From Minisyncoccota bacterium (GTDB lineage: Bacteria; Patescibacteriota; Minisyncoccia; UBA6257; 1-14-0-10-40-38), in the NCBI GenBank assembly GCA_020052135.1, contig JAGVPS010000036.1, positions 1-6,856 on the forward strand: DNA of 6,856 bases, given 5' to 3'. Each line of letters starts with the position of its first letter. The first letter of the stretch is position 1. Below the pieces are notes generated by a model. That model searched no databases. It saw only the letters and a program-made list of their open reading frames with translations, and had not been told where the DNA came from. The translations under genes were made by a program, and so were the position numbers. Positions 1 through 5,432 of this stretch are shown in pieces.

Positions 1-851
1 ACTACCGTTTTTGTGACAATGAGAACTCCAACATCGGGAACGATAACTTTGCGAGGCGCTGAGATGGTATTTGCATCGAGTGTAACTTGCGTTTGTGCAA
101 GAGCTCTGCCATTCAATATCGCACCAGTTTGCATGATAATTTGCTTTACGCTCAAAATAGTCCCATTAAACGTAGCGTATGTTCCAAGCGTTGCGCCGGT
201 AACACCACCGACTTGCCAAAAGATATTCGAAGATTGCGCACCGCCAGAAAGTACTACCTTAATGCCGGCAGGAACGCTACCGCCAGAGGCGATATCAAGA
301 TTGCCCGCTATTTGGAATATCCAAACATCGTTTGCGCCACCCGAGAGAGTGACGTCCGTAGGTATAGTTACATCCGTGCTCCATTTGTAGAGTCCGGGTG
401 CAAGTGTCATACCACCGATATTTCCAGCGCCCAATTCAGTTGCAGTCGGATCTGTCATTCCGGCGGCGTCATTGTACGCAGTTACCATGTCGGCTACCGC
501 GTTATCCACGAGGGTCTTGTTAGAGAGTGGTGGGTTACCCGCAAAACATGTTTGATCACCACTACCTACGTACGCTGCATCAACACCAAATATTGTTCCG
601 GTTATCTCTTCACAAAATATATTATCCATCGTAGCGGCAGTGATAGGACTCGCACCAATATCCCCCGTTATGAGAGAGGTATGGCTTCCCGTGTTTGTGA
701 TCCCTGTTTTTGATAGAATAGTGAAAACGCCCGATGACAATAGGTCAACCGGCTCCAAATCTGCGGCTAACACAAACATCGGTCCAGCAAAGCCAAACAC
801 GAGAGAGGTGGCTACGACTGTTACTATCGAAACCCTGGCAAATATTTTCAT
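1..851 (-). CDS. Secreted DUF3494 (ice-binding-like) protein, C-terminus cut by window edge
   Basis: Reading the minus strand from ATG at 851 gives 283 uninterrupted codons to the left edge with no stop, so the gene is partial at its 3' end. Residues 1-30 form a signal peptide (K2, R6, then a hydrophobic stretch ending VLAA). Residues about 35-265 match the DUF3494 pattern: a GVFTILSKTGITNTG start, ITGDIGASP, the AVADMVTAYNDAAG helix, GGMTLAPGLYKW, DVWIFQIAGNLDIASG, NIFWQVGG, and a closing NGRALAQTQVTLDANTI. The family folds as a beta-solenoid with a side helix. Members are secreted and either bind ice or act as adhesin modules, so ice binding is not proven here. C80 and C102 could form a disulfide. 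The last visible residues (GVLIVTKTVV) resemble the start of a repeated immunoglobulin- or prealbumin-like stalk domain, which suggests a longer surface protein. The start follows an AT-rich leader without a Shine-Dalgarno sequence. Confidence 0.9.
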   Translation of the reverse strand, partial: MKIFARVSIVTVVATSLVFGFAGPMFVLAADLEPVDLLSSGVFTILSKTGITNTGSHTSLITGDIGASPITAATMDNIFCEEITGTIFGVDAAYVGSGDQTCFAGNPPLSNKTLVDNAVADMVTAYNDAAGMTDPTATELGAGNIGGMTLAPGLYKWSTDVTIPTDVTLSGGANDVWIFQIAGNLDIASGGSVPAGIKVVLSGGAQSSNIFWQVGGVTGATLGTYATFNGTILSVKQIIMQTGAILNGRALAQTQVTLDANTISAPRKVIVPDVGVLIVTKTV

Positions 852-992
852 ATATTTTATTTATTAACGAATTACTGATTCGACTGAATTGTTTTTAATT
901 CCAACGTATACAGTGTTGCCGATCCGGTGGAATAATTGTTACATCCTTGTTCACGCCTCTTTTACAAACGCACCCATCTACTACTTCTAAAT

Positions 993-1018
993 AAAAATCC
1001 CCCGCTCGGGGGATTTTT
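993..1018. terminator. Bidirectional hairpin terminator after the sigma factor gene
   Basis: The arms AAAAATCCCCC (993-1003) and GGGGGATTTTT (1008-1018) pair perfectly around a GCTC loop. A T-run continues to 1020 on the plus strand, and the minus strand ends in TTTTTAT. It sits 20 bp past the stop of the minus-strand sigma gene and so should end that transcript, separating it from the DUF3494 gene, which would need its own promoter in 852-990. I saw no convincing -35/-10 pair there. A 25-nt core (994-1018) is identical to the terminator at 6132-6156. Confidence 0.85.
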
Positions 1019-1037
1019 TTAAAGTAATTTCCACTAC

Positions 1038-1553
1038 TTATGTGTTGCTATATAACAGTTTAAGTTTCTCGAGTCCTCTATGCATTTGCACGGCAATGGT
1101 ATTTTTTGACTGTTTGGTAATGAGAGACATTTCTGTAAGAGAAAGATGTTGTATGTACCGCATACGCATCACGTGTTGATATTTTATGGGAAGGCGCTGG
1201 ATTAAGATGAGCGCCACTTTCCCGTCTAACATATCGAAAAGACGATGCGAATCACCCGTGCTCGGCTCAATACCTTTTTCGACAAGTACGTCGAGAGAAG
1301 TCATTTTGTGCTTGCGATATTCATCTATAATAAGGTTGTTGAGGACATGATAAAGAAATGCTTTCATCACCTCAATCTTCCCGCCTTTCACAAGGTATTT
1401 CCATGTTTTAGTGAAGGTTTCTTGTACGAGATCCTCGCCAATCGCATGGTCGCGTATCTTAAAAAATGCACGAGTATTAAGCCCCTTCTCAAAGTCATGA
1501 TGTGCTATAGCAAACACTTCTTGTTGTTGCGTCTCTTGTTCTGGGGTCATCAT
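1038..1553 (-). CDS. ECF-type RNA polymerase sigma factor (sigma-70 family)
   Basis: A 171-residue protein, the usual size for an extracytoplasmic-function sigma factor, which carries only regions 2 and 4. Region 2 spans about residues 13-83: AIGEDLVQETFTKTW (38-51) is the region 2.1/2.2 core-polymerase contact, and FLYHVLNNLIIDEYRKHK (66-83) is the region 2.3/2.4 segment that melts and reads the -10. Region 4 spans about 110-168: LIQRLPIKYQHVMRMRYIQHLSLTEMS followed by the helix-turn-helix SKNTIAVQMHRGLEKLK, which reads the -35. It begins with tandem ATG codons (1553 and 1550); the outer one is used here and neither has a Shine-Dalgarno sequence. It is divergent from the two-component cluster and has no anti-sigma gene beside it, so its control must lie elsewhere. 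A link to the adjacent response regulators is possible but is inference. Promoter specificity cannot be read from the sequence. Confidence 0.9.
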   Translation of the reverse strand: MMTPEQETQQQEVFAIAHHDFEKGLNTRAFFKIRDHAIGEDLVQETFTKTWKYLVKGGKIEVMKAFLYHVLNNLIIDEYRKHKMTSLDVLVEKGIEPSTGDSHRLFDMLDGKVALILIQRLPIKYQHVMRMRYIQHLSLTEMSLITKQSKNTIAVQMHRGLEKLKLLYSNT

Positions 1554-1578
1554 ATGTTAGGTCGTCTACAGGTGTTTT

Positions 1579-1598
1579 ATATTACAGAGATATTACAG
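1579..1598. promoter_or_regulatory. Direct repeat ATATTACAG x2, 11 bp apart, upstream of sigma gene
   Basis: ATATTACAG occurs at 1579-1587 and again at 1590-1598, a period of 11 bp, or about one helical turn. The pair lies 26-45 bp upstream of the sigma gene start. Read on the minus strand each copy is CTGTAATAT, which contains the -10-like hexamer TAATAT, so the pair may be an operator, overlapping promoter elements, or both. No binding protein can be named from the sequence. Confidence 0.4.
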
Positions 1599-1661
1599 TC
1601 GCGCAGTCATAACTCACGATATATTCATATTCCTCAGCCTAGAGCCGTCCCAGGCATAGCA

Positions 1662-1691
1662 GTAATGCATTACACTGGCATTACAACAGTG
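1662..1691. promoter_or_regulatory. Palindrome GTAATGCATTAC plus a second GCATTAC, operator-like
   Basis: GTAATGCATTAC (1662-1673) is a perfect 12-bp palindrome. Its right half GCATTAC (1667-1673) recurs at 1678-1684, again exactly 11 bp on. CACTG (1673-1677) and CAGTG (1687-1691) form an inverted repeat around the second copy. The site lies midway in the divergent spacer between the sigma gene and the response regulator, where a shared regulator could act on both. A further GTAAT lies at 1745-1749. Confidence 0.4.
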
Positions 1692-1825
1692 AGGAAACGC
1701 CTAAGACCTTAACCATAGCACGATACGCATTCTTATAACTAGTTGTAATATAGTCGACTCATCTACGCCTATATGATTGATATCTCGTCTCATAGGCAAA
1801 GTAGTCGGATAGTTCCTTCAAAATT

Positions 1826-2209
1826 ATGAAACACCAAAGAACGATCCTTATAGTAGAGGATGAGAAGAGTCTCCGTGACGCCATCGTAGACATTCTCCGT
1901 CTCAAAAACTTCCTGCCTCTTGAGGCACGGAATGGTAAAGAGGGGGTGGAGCTCGCGCTTTCAAAGCACCCGGAGCTTATTTTACTTGACCTTATTATGC
2001 CAACGATGGACGGCATGACAACGCTCAAGAAGATTAGAGAGGACGCGTGGGGAAAGAAAGTTCCTATTATCATTTTGACGAACTTAAGCGCAATTAATGG
2101 GAATATTGTAGCCGATGCAGTGACTCATACCCCAACGTTTTATTTAATTAAATCAGATTGGAAACTACATGATATAGTAAAAAAGATTGAGGCAATATTA
2201 GGGATATAA
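1826..2209 (+). CDS. Single-domain response regulator (receiver only)
   Basis: A 127-residue protein that is one CheY-like receiver domain and nothing more. The acidic pocket is E11/D12 (IVEDE), the phosphoacceptor is D55 (LILLDLIMP), the switch residue is T85 (IIILTN) and the conserved lysine is K109 (YLIKSD). There is no DNA-binding or enzymatic output domain, so it should act by protein contact or as a phosphorelay shuttle. Its stop is 8 bp before the histidine kinase start, which implies co-transcription, and that kinase is the likely phosphodonor. The ATG follows TTCAAAATT with no Shine-Dalgarno sequence; no in-frame start upstream gives a better N-terminus, since MKHQRTILIVEDE is already the normal beginning of a receiver. 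Confidence 0.92.
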   Translation: MKHQRTILIVEDEKSLRDAIVDILRLKNFLPLEARNGKEGVELALSKHPELILLDLIMPTMDGMTTLKKIREDAWGKKVPIIILTNLSAINGNIVADAVTHTPTFYLIKSDWKLHDIVKKIEAILGI

Positions 2210-2217
2210 CGTGTTCT

Positions 2218-3894
2218 ATGAATAAAAAAGCTATTATTTCTACGGTTAATAACACCATTCTTAATCTTAAAGTTTCTGCTAAGAAGAAAGAAGGCGTTAG
2301 GCGTAAGCTGGTAATAACCGCTAAACGGCAAGAGAGTGTCTGGCGCAAACTTGCCGCAACCGCTAAAGAGAAAGAAAATGCTAGACGAAAGAAGCTCGTT
2401 GTGACTGCCGAGAAACTGGCTGTGACCGCAGCAAAACTCGTGGCAACTGCTAAGGAAAAGGAATTGGTTCGGCGTAGGCTTGCTGTGACCGCAGAAAAGC
2501 TCGCTGCAACCGCCAAGGAAAAGGAGCTTGTTCGGCGTAGGCTTGCCATAACTGCAGAAAAGCTTGTGGTGACCGCGGCGACCCTTGCCGTAACGGCAGA
2601 TGAGCTTTCCGCAACGGCCGCGAAGCTTGCCGTAATCGCTAAAGAGAAAGAGATCGTCCGGCGCAAGCTTGCCGTAACGGCGGCAAAATTGAAAGAGTCA
2701 TACGAAAAACTTGAGAAGAAAGTTCTTGAACGCACTAAAGACCTTGAAATGGCTCGGGTTAAAGAAGAAGCGATTTTACTGTCGATTGGTGACGGCGTGG
2801 CTGTCGTAGACGAAACAGGGAAACTTGTTTTCTTCAATAAGATTGCTTCGGATATTTTAGGCACTGATGCTAATCAGGGGTTACCCGATACCTGGCAGAA
2901 GAGGTATGGAGTATTTGATCCCATATCCCTTAAGCCACTTGCCACCGATCAGATACCATTCACGCTTGCTTTTAAGGGCCAATCAGTGAGTAAAATGCCA
3001 TTATTCATCCGGAATCCACAGGTACCCAATGGAAAGTTCATAAGCGTTACTGCGACGCCTATTTTTCTCGGTGGCAAGAGTATCGGCGGTGTTGCTATTT
3101 TCCGTGATATGACCGAAGAAAAAGAAGTTGATAAGGCAAAAACCGAATTCGTCTCACTTGCTAGTCACCAGCTACGCACCCCGCTTTCTACGGTTAATTG
3201 GTATGCGGAAATGCTCTTGGCAGGAGACGTGGGAGCGTTGAATGAAAAGCAGAAAAAATATTTAGATGAAGTGTATCGCAGTAATCAGCGGATGGTGGAG
3301 CTCGTGAACGCCCTCCTAGATGTTTCTTCTCTTGAGCTTGGGACTTTTGCGATCGAGCCGAAGCCGACCGATATAATCAAACTTACGCAAAGCGTCATAG
3401 ATGAACAAAAACCTCAGATTACTGTAAAAAGAATGAAATTTTCTTTTTCATCAGGGAAAAATATTACACTCATACAGGCTGACCCGAAGCTCCTGCGCAT
3501 GGTAGTGCAAAATATTTTATCAAATGCAGTGAAATACACTCCGGAAGGCGGGGAAATCAAATTATCAATTTCATTAGCGGATAAGAAGAACATTCTTTTG
3601 GAAGTATCTGATACGGGCTATGGCATCCCCAAAAATCAGCAAGACAAAATATTTACCAAGCTTTTCCGTGCCGACAATGTGAGAGATAAAGATACCGATG
3701 GGACCGGTCTAGGACTTTATATTGTAAAATCAATTGTTGAAAAATCTGGCGGGAAAATCTGGTTTCACTCCTCGGGCGAAGTCGCTGGCGTGCGAGCAAG
3801 TCGGGGAGCGGACGGGAAAGAGAACAAAGGCACCACTTTTTATGTAACACTTCCTTTAGTGGGAATGAAAAAATCCGTGACCGGCGTCAAATAA
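2218..3894 (+). CDS. Soluble sensor histidine kinase: heptad coiled coil, PAS, HisKA, HATPase
   Basis: A 558-residue kinase with no transmembrane segment, hence probably cytoplasmic. Residues 31-178 form about 20 heptads of the type LAVTAEK / LAATAKE / KELVRRR with one one-residue stutter (52-59), predicted to be a long coiled coil. A PAS domain follows at about 182-300 (AILLSIGDGVAVVDETGKLVFFN through GVAIFRDMTEEK). HisKA contains the phosphoacceptor H317 in SLASHQLRTPLS. The ATP domain has the N-box (N432, N436 in QNILSNAVKYTPEGG), G1 box D465-x-G-x-G, F-box IFTKLFRADN and G2 box GTGLGL (495-500). All catalytic motifs are intact. After the G2 region, residues about 521-534 look like extra sequence before the final strand KGTTFYVTLPL. 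The coiled coil may tune signalling or mediate oligomerisation; the PAS ligand is unknown. It sits between two receiver-only regulators, its probable targets. Confidence 0.93.
   Translation: MNKKAIISTVNNTILNLKVSAKKKEGVRRKLVITAKRQESVWRKLAATAKEKENARRKKLVVTAEKLAVTAAKLVATAKEKELVRRRLAVTAEKLAATAKEKELVRRRLAITAEKLVVTAATLAVTADELSATAAKLAVIAKEKEIVRRKLAVTAAKLKESYEKLEKKVLERTKDLEMARVKEEAILLSIGDGVAVVDETGKLVFFNKIASDILGTDANQGLPDTWQKRYGVFDPISLKPLATDQIPFTLAFKGQSVSKMPLFIRNPQVPNGKFISVTATPIFLGGKSIGGVAIFRDMTEEKEVDKAKTEFVSLASHQLRTPLSTVNWYAEMLLAGDVGALNEKQKKYLDEVYRSNQRMVELVNALLDVSSLELGTFAIEPKPTDIIKLTQSVIDEQKPQITVKRMKFSFSSGKNITLIQADPKLLRMVVQNILSNAVKYTPEGGEIKLSISLADKKNILLEVSDTGYGIPKNQQDKIFTKLFRADNVRDKDTDGTGLGLYIVKSIVEKSGGKIWFHSSGEVAGVRASRGADGKENKGTTFYVTLPLVGMKKSVTGVK
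2452..2577 (+). repeat. Tandem pair of 63-bp units inside the kinase coiled coil
   Basis: Units 2452-2514 and 2515-2577 match at about 50 of 63 bases. Each encodes 21 residues of the pattern KEKELVRRRLA(V/I)TAEKL, which is three heptads. Looser copies of the same heptads extend over about 2308-2700; for example CTTGCCGTAACGGC recurs exactly at 2584-2597 and 2668-2681. The repeat keeps the reading frame and heptad register, which points to growth of the coiled coil by in-frame duplication. Confidence 0.8.
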
Positions 3895-3929
3895 ATGTAT
3901 ACGTATGTCCAATTAATATTATAAACCCC

Positions 3930-4448
3930 ATGATCAATAAATCTTCAAAAAAGAAAACAGTCTTGGTTCTTGAGGATGAGCGACCCCTGCTTGAGGCCAT
4001 TAATGCAAAGCTTGAGAAGAGTGGCTTTCGTGTCATTACTGCTCGTAGTGTTGAGCAGGCATTCAATGCCAAGCTTGGAAAGAAGAGCTTAGGGGTCATT
4101 ACGATCCGGAGTATTGAGCAAGCACTCATGTATCTTGAAAGTTTAGAAAAAGTTGACGCAATCTGGCTTGATCACCATCTTTTTGGCAAAGAAGACGGTC
4201 TTGATTTTGTGAAAAAATTTAAAGCTAATGGTGGCAGGTGGAATAGGGTTCCTGTCTTCGTAGTCAGTAACGCCGCGAGTCCTGAAACCATAAAATCCTA
4301 TATTACATCTGGGGTCAGTAAGTACTATGTTAAATCTGACCATCGGCTCGATGAAATTATTAAAGATATAAAGTCATTTTTAGATCATCCGAAGGAACAA
4401 TCCGCACGATCAGCGAATCCAAAGAAAGCAAAAAATACTCCCCATTGA
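3930..4448 (+). CDS. Receiver-only response regulator with internal 21-residue duplication
   Basis: A 172-residue receiver protein. The acidic pair is E15/D16 (VLVLEDE), the phosphoacceptor is D81 (AIWLDHHLFG), the switch residue is S113 (VFVVSN) and the conserved lysine is K135 (YYVKSD). D81 lies about 20 residues later than usual because residues 25-45 (starting NAKLEKSGFRVITA) are repeated at 46-66 (starting NAKLGKKSLGVITI), 13 of 21 identical. This adds an extra beta-2/alpha-2 unit to the fold. The C-terminal tail (about 153-172) is polar and basic and looks disordered. There is no output domain. It follows the kinase by 35 bp and is the last gene before a strong terminator, so it probably shares the operon and takes phosphate from that kinase. 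Whether the extra unit packs into the sheet or loops out cannot be told from sequence. Confidence 0.9.
   Translation: MINKSSKKKTVLVLEDERPLLEAINAKLEKSGFRVITARSVEQAFNAKLGKKSLGVITIRSIEQALMYLESLEKVDAIWLDHHLFGKEDGLDFVKKFKANGGRWNRVPVFVVSNAASPETIKSYITSGVSKYYVKSDHRLDEIIKDIKSFLDHPKEQSARSANPKKAKNTPH
4002..4127 (+). repeat. 63-bp tandem duplication within the second receiver gene
   Basis: Bases 4002-4064 and 4065-4127 align without gaps at about 46 of 63 positions (73%). Each encodes one alpha-1 end, beta-2 and alpha-2 segment of the receiver. The junction is exactly in frame. The divergence between copies shows that the duplication is not recent and that the protein has been kept intact since. Confidence 0.85.
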
Positions 4449-4494
4449 AGAAATTGAGGGCCTTGAGTGTCTTTGAAGTAAAAATGGTGCTGTT

Positions 4495-4530
4495 TGATAA
4501 AAAATACACCTCGGGGTGTATTTTTTATCA
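4495..4530. terminator. Strong bidirectional hairpin terminator after the two-component cluster
   Basis: A 16-bp perfect inverted repeat, TGATAAAAAATACACC (4495-4510) and GGTGTATTTTTTATCA (4515-4530), closes on a TCGG loop. The A/T-rich outer stem supplies a T-run in both directions. It lies 46 bp past the stop of the second response regulator and should separate that operon from the small membrane protein genes. Confidence 0.85.
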
Positions 4531-4531
4531 A

Positions 4532-4574
4532 GATGCCGTAATGCTCCCGTTCTTGAAACGGCATCATATATGAT
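4532..4574. other. Second inverted repeat and a 12-bp palindrome upstream of the GlsB-like gene
   Basis: GATGCCGT (4532-4539) pairs with ACGGCATC (4558-4565) across an 18-nt loop. Overlapping its right arm, ATCATATATGAT (4563-4574) is a perfect 12-bp palindrome. This could be an RNA leader structure or an operator for the gene that starts at 4632. No known riboswitch class is recognised. Confidence 0.35.
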
Positions 4575-4631
4575 CCATAAAAAATGGTTCCCATTATTAC
4601 AACAATACTAAAAATTTATTAAGTAAAATAT

Positions 4632-4880
4632 ATGGGAATTATTTCGTGGATTGTGTTTGGCGCATTGGTCGGGTGGATAGCCTCCATCATCATGAAGACC
4701 AATGCCGAGCAAGGCATGCTACTCAACATCATTGTTGGCATGATCGGTTCAGTTATCGGCGGTTGGCTCATGAGTATCATTGGAGAGGGCGGGGTGGGAG
4801 GATTCAATGTATATAGTTTTCTTGTCGCACTACTTGGAGCGTGCGTGCTCATTGCCATCGTAAAAACAGTTCATCGTTAA
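4632..4880 (+). CDS. GlsB/YeaQ/YmgE family membrane protein
   Basis: An 82-residue, very hydrophobic protein of the usual length for this family (also called transglycosylase-associated protein). Three membrane helices are visible at about 3-21, 29-50 and 59-78. The typical glycine patterns are present: FGALVGWIAS in helix 1, IVGMIGSVIGGWL in helix 2, and a GEGGVGGF loop before helix 3. Family members are small inner-membrane proteins often induced by stress, and their biochemical role is not established. The start ATG follows TTAAGTAAAATAT with no Shine-Dalgarno sequence. It is 29 bp upstream of the YggT-like gene, so the two probably form an operon separated from the two-component cluster by the terminator at 4495-4530. 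Confidence 0.92.
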   Translation: MGIISWIVFGALVGWIASIIMKTNAEQGMLLNIIVGMIGSVIGGWLMSIIGEGGVGGFNVYSFLVALLGACVLIAIVKTVHR

Positions 4881-4909
4881 AATAATATATTTATATAAAT
4901 TTCTAAATT

Positions 4910-5275
4910 ATGAATTCATATAACTCCCCTAGTACAAAACCTTTATTTAAAGGTACTCAAATTGTTTGGTATATTACTTCGCTTCTCGAAGTATTACTTG
5001 CACTCCGCTTTATAATAAAATTTCTAGGAGCAAATTCCGAAGCAGGATTTACGAATTTTATCTACACGCTTACATGGCCATTTGTTGCTCCTTTTTTCAT
5101 AGTATTTCCAATGACTACGGTGCAAAACAATATTAATAATATATTTGAATGGACAACGCTTCTCGCGATGGCGGTGTATTGGATGATCGCCCTTGCAATC
5201 GTCCGATTGTTTCTTGTAAGTAAAACTGTGTCAACGGAAGAAGCCGCTGCTCATTTTGAAAAACAAGAATTGTAG
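4910..5275 (+). CDS. YggT family membrane protein
   Basis: A 121-residue protein. Residues about 14-66 carry the YggT pattern: TQIVWYITSLLEVLLALRF, then FLGAN, then FTNFIYTLTWPFVAPF. Membrane segments are likely at about 16-38, perhaps 55-68, and at 81-104. The N-terminal 13 residues and the C-terminal tail (SKTVSTEEAAAHFEKQEL) are polar. YggT proteins are integral membrane proteins linked in other bacteria to osmotic tolerance or envelope and division functions, with no defined reaction. Canonical YggT proteins carry two copies of the domain; here the second half is not a clear copy. It is probably co-transcribed with the GlsB-like gene. No terminator is visible directly after its TAG stop. 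Confidence 0.85.
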   Translation: MNSYNSPSTKPLFKGTQIVWYITSLLEVLLALRFIIKFLGANSEAGFTNFIYTLTWPFVAPFFIVFPMTTVQNNINNIFEWTTLLAMAVYWMIALAIVRLFLVSKTVSTEEAAAHFEKQEL

Positions 5276-5352
5276 AACATATAGTAACAATAAAAAAGAT
5301 ATGGATGCGTTGTAATAAGTCTTTCACCAGCACGGTATTTCTAGTAGAGGCA

Positions 5353-5392
5353 AGGTATATACCTAAAAGATTAGGTCGACTGTATATACCTA
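5353..5392. promoter_or_regulatory. Palindrome AGGTATATACCT and repeated GTATATACCTA upstream of the PG-binding gene
   Basis: AGGTATATACCT (5353-5364) is a perfect 12-bp palindrome. GTATATACCTA occurs at 5355-5365 and again at 5382-5392, 27 bp apart. Between them, ACCTAA (5361-5366) and TTAGGT (5371-5376) form a short hairpin with an AAGA loop. Both copies include the -10-like TATATA. The cluster lies 40-80 bp upstream of the exported protein's ATG, a normal place for a promoter or operator. No clear -35 box was found. Confidence 0.4.
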
Positions 5393-5432
5393 CACAACTC
5401 ACATTAATAAAATTAACTCTTAAAAAAATACT

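Noticed and set aside
13..867. Three plus-strand open frames of 75-208 codons at the left end
   Set aside because: They are antisense to the DUF3494 gene, whose minus-strand translation has a signal peptide and clear family motifs; the plus-strand translations have no domain character.
1245..1712. Plus-strand 155-codon open frame across the sigma gene and spacer
   Set aside because: It overlaps the sigma factor antisense and its translation shows no recognisable domain; the sigma reading is unambiguous.
1744..1777. Sigma-70 promoter TTGTAA ... TATGAT for the response regulator operon
   Set aside because: The spacer between these hexamers is about 22 bp, too long for a normal promoter, and no better pair was found.
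2148..2864. Minus-strand 238-codon open frame rich in Ser/Ala/Leu
   Set aside because: It is the antisense shadow of the kinase heptad array; its apparent repeats simply mirror the coding repeat on the plus strand.
4446..4484. TGA recoding (read-through of the second response regulator stop)
   Set aside because: Several TGA codons follow in the same frame and the receiver domain is already complete. The other genes contain no in-frame TGA, so the standard bacterial code is the simpler reading.
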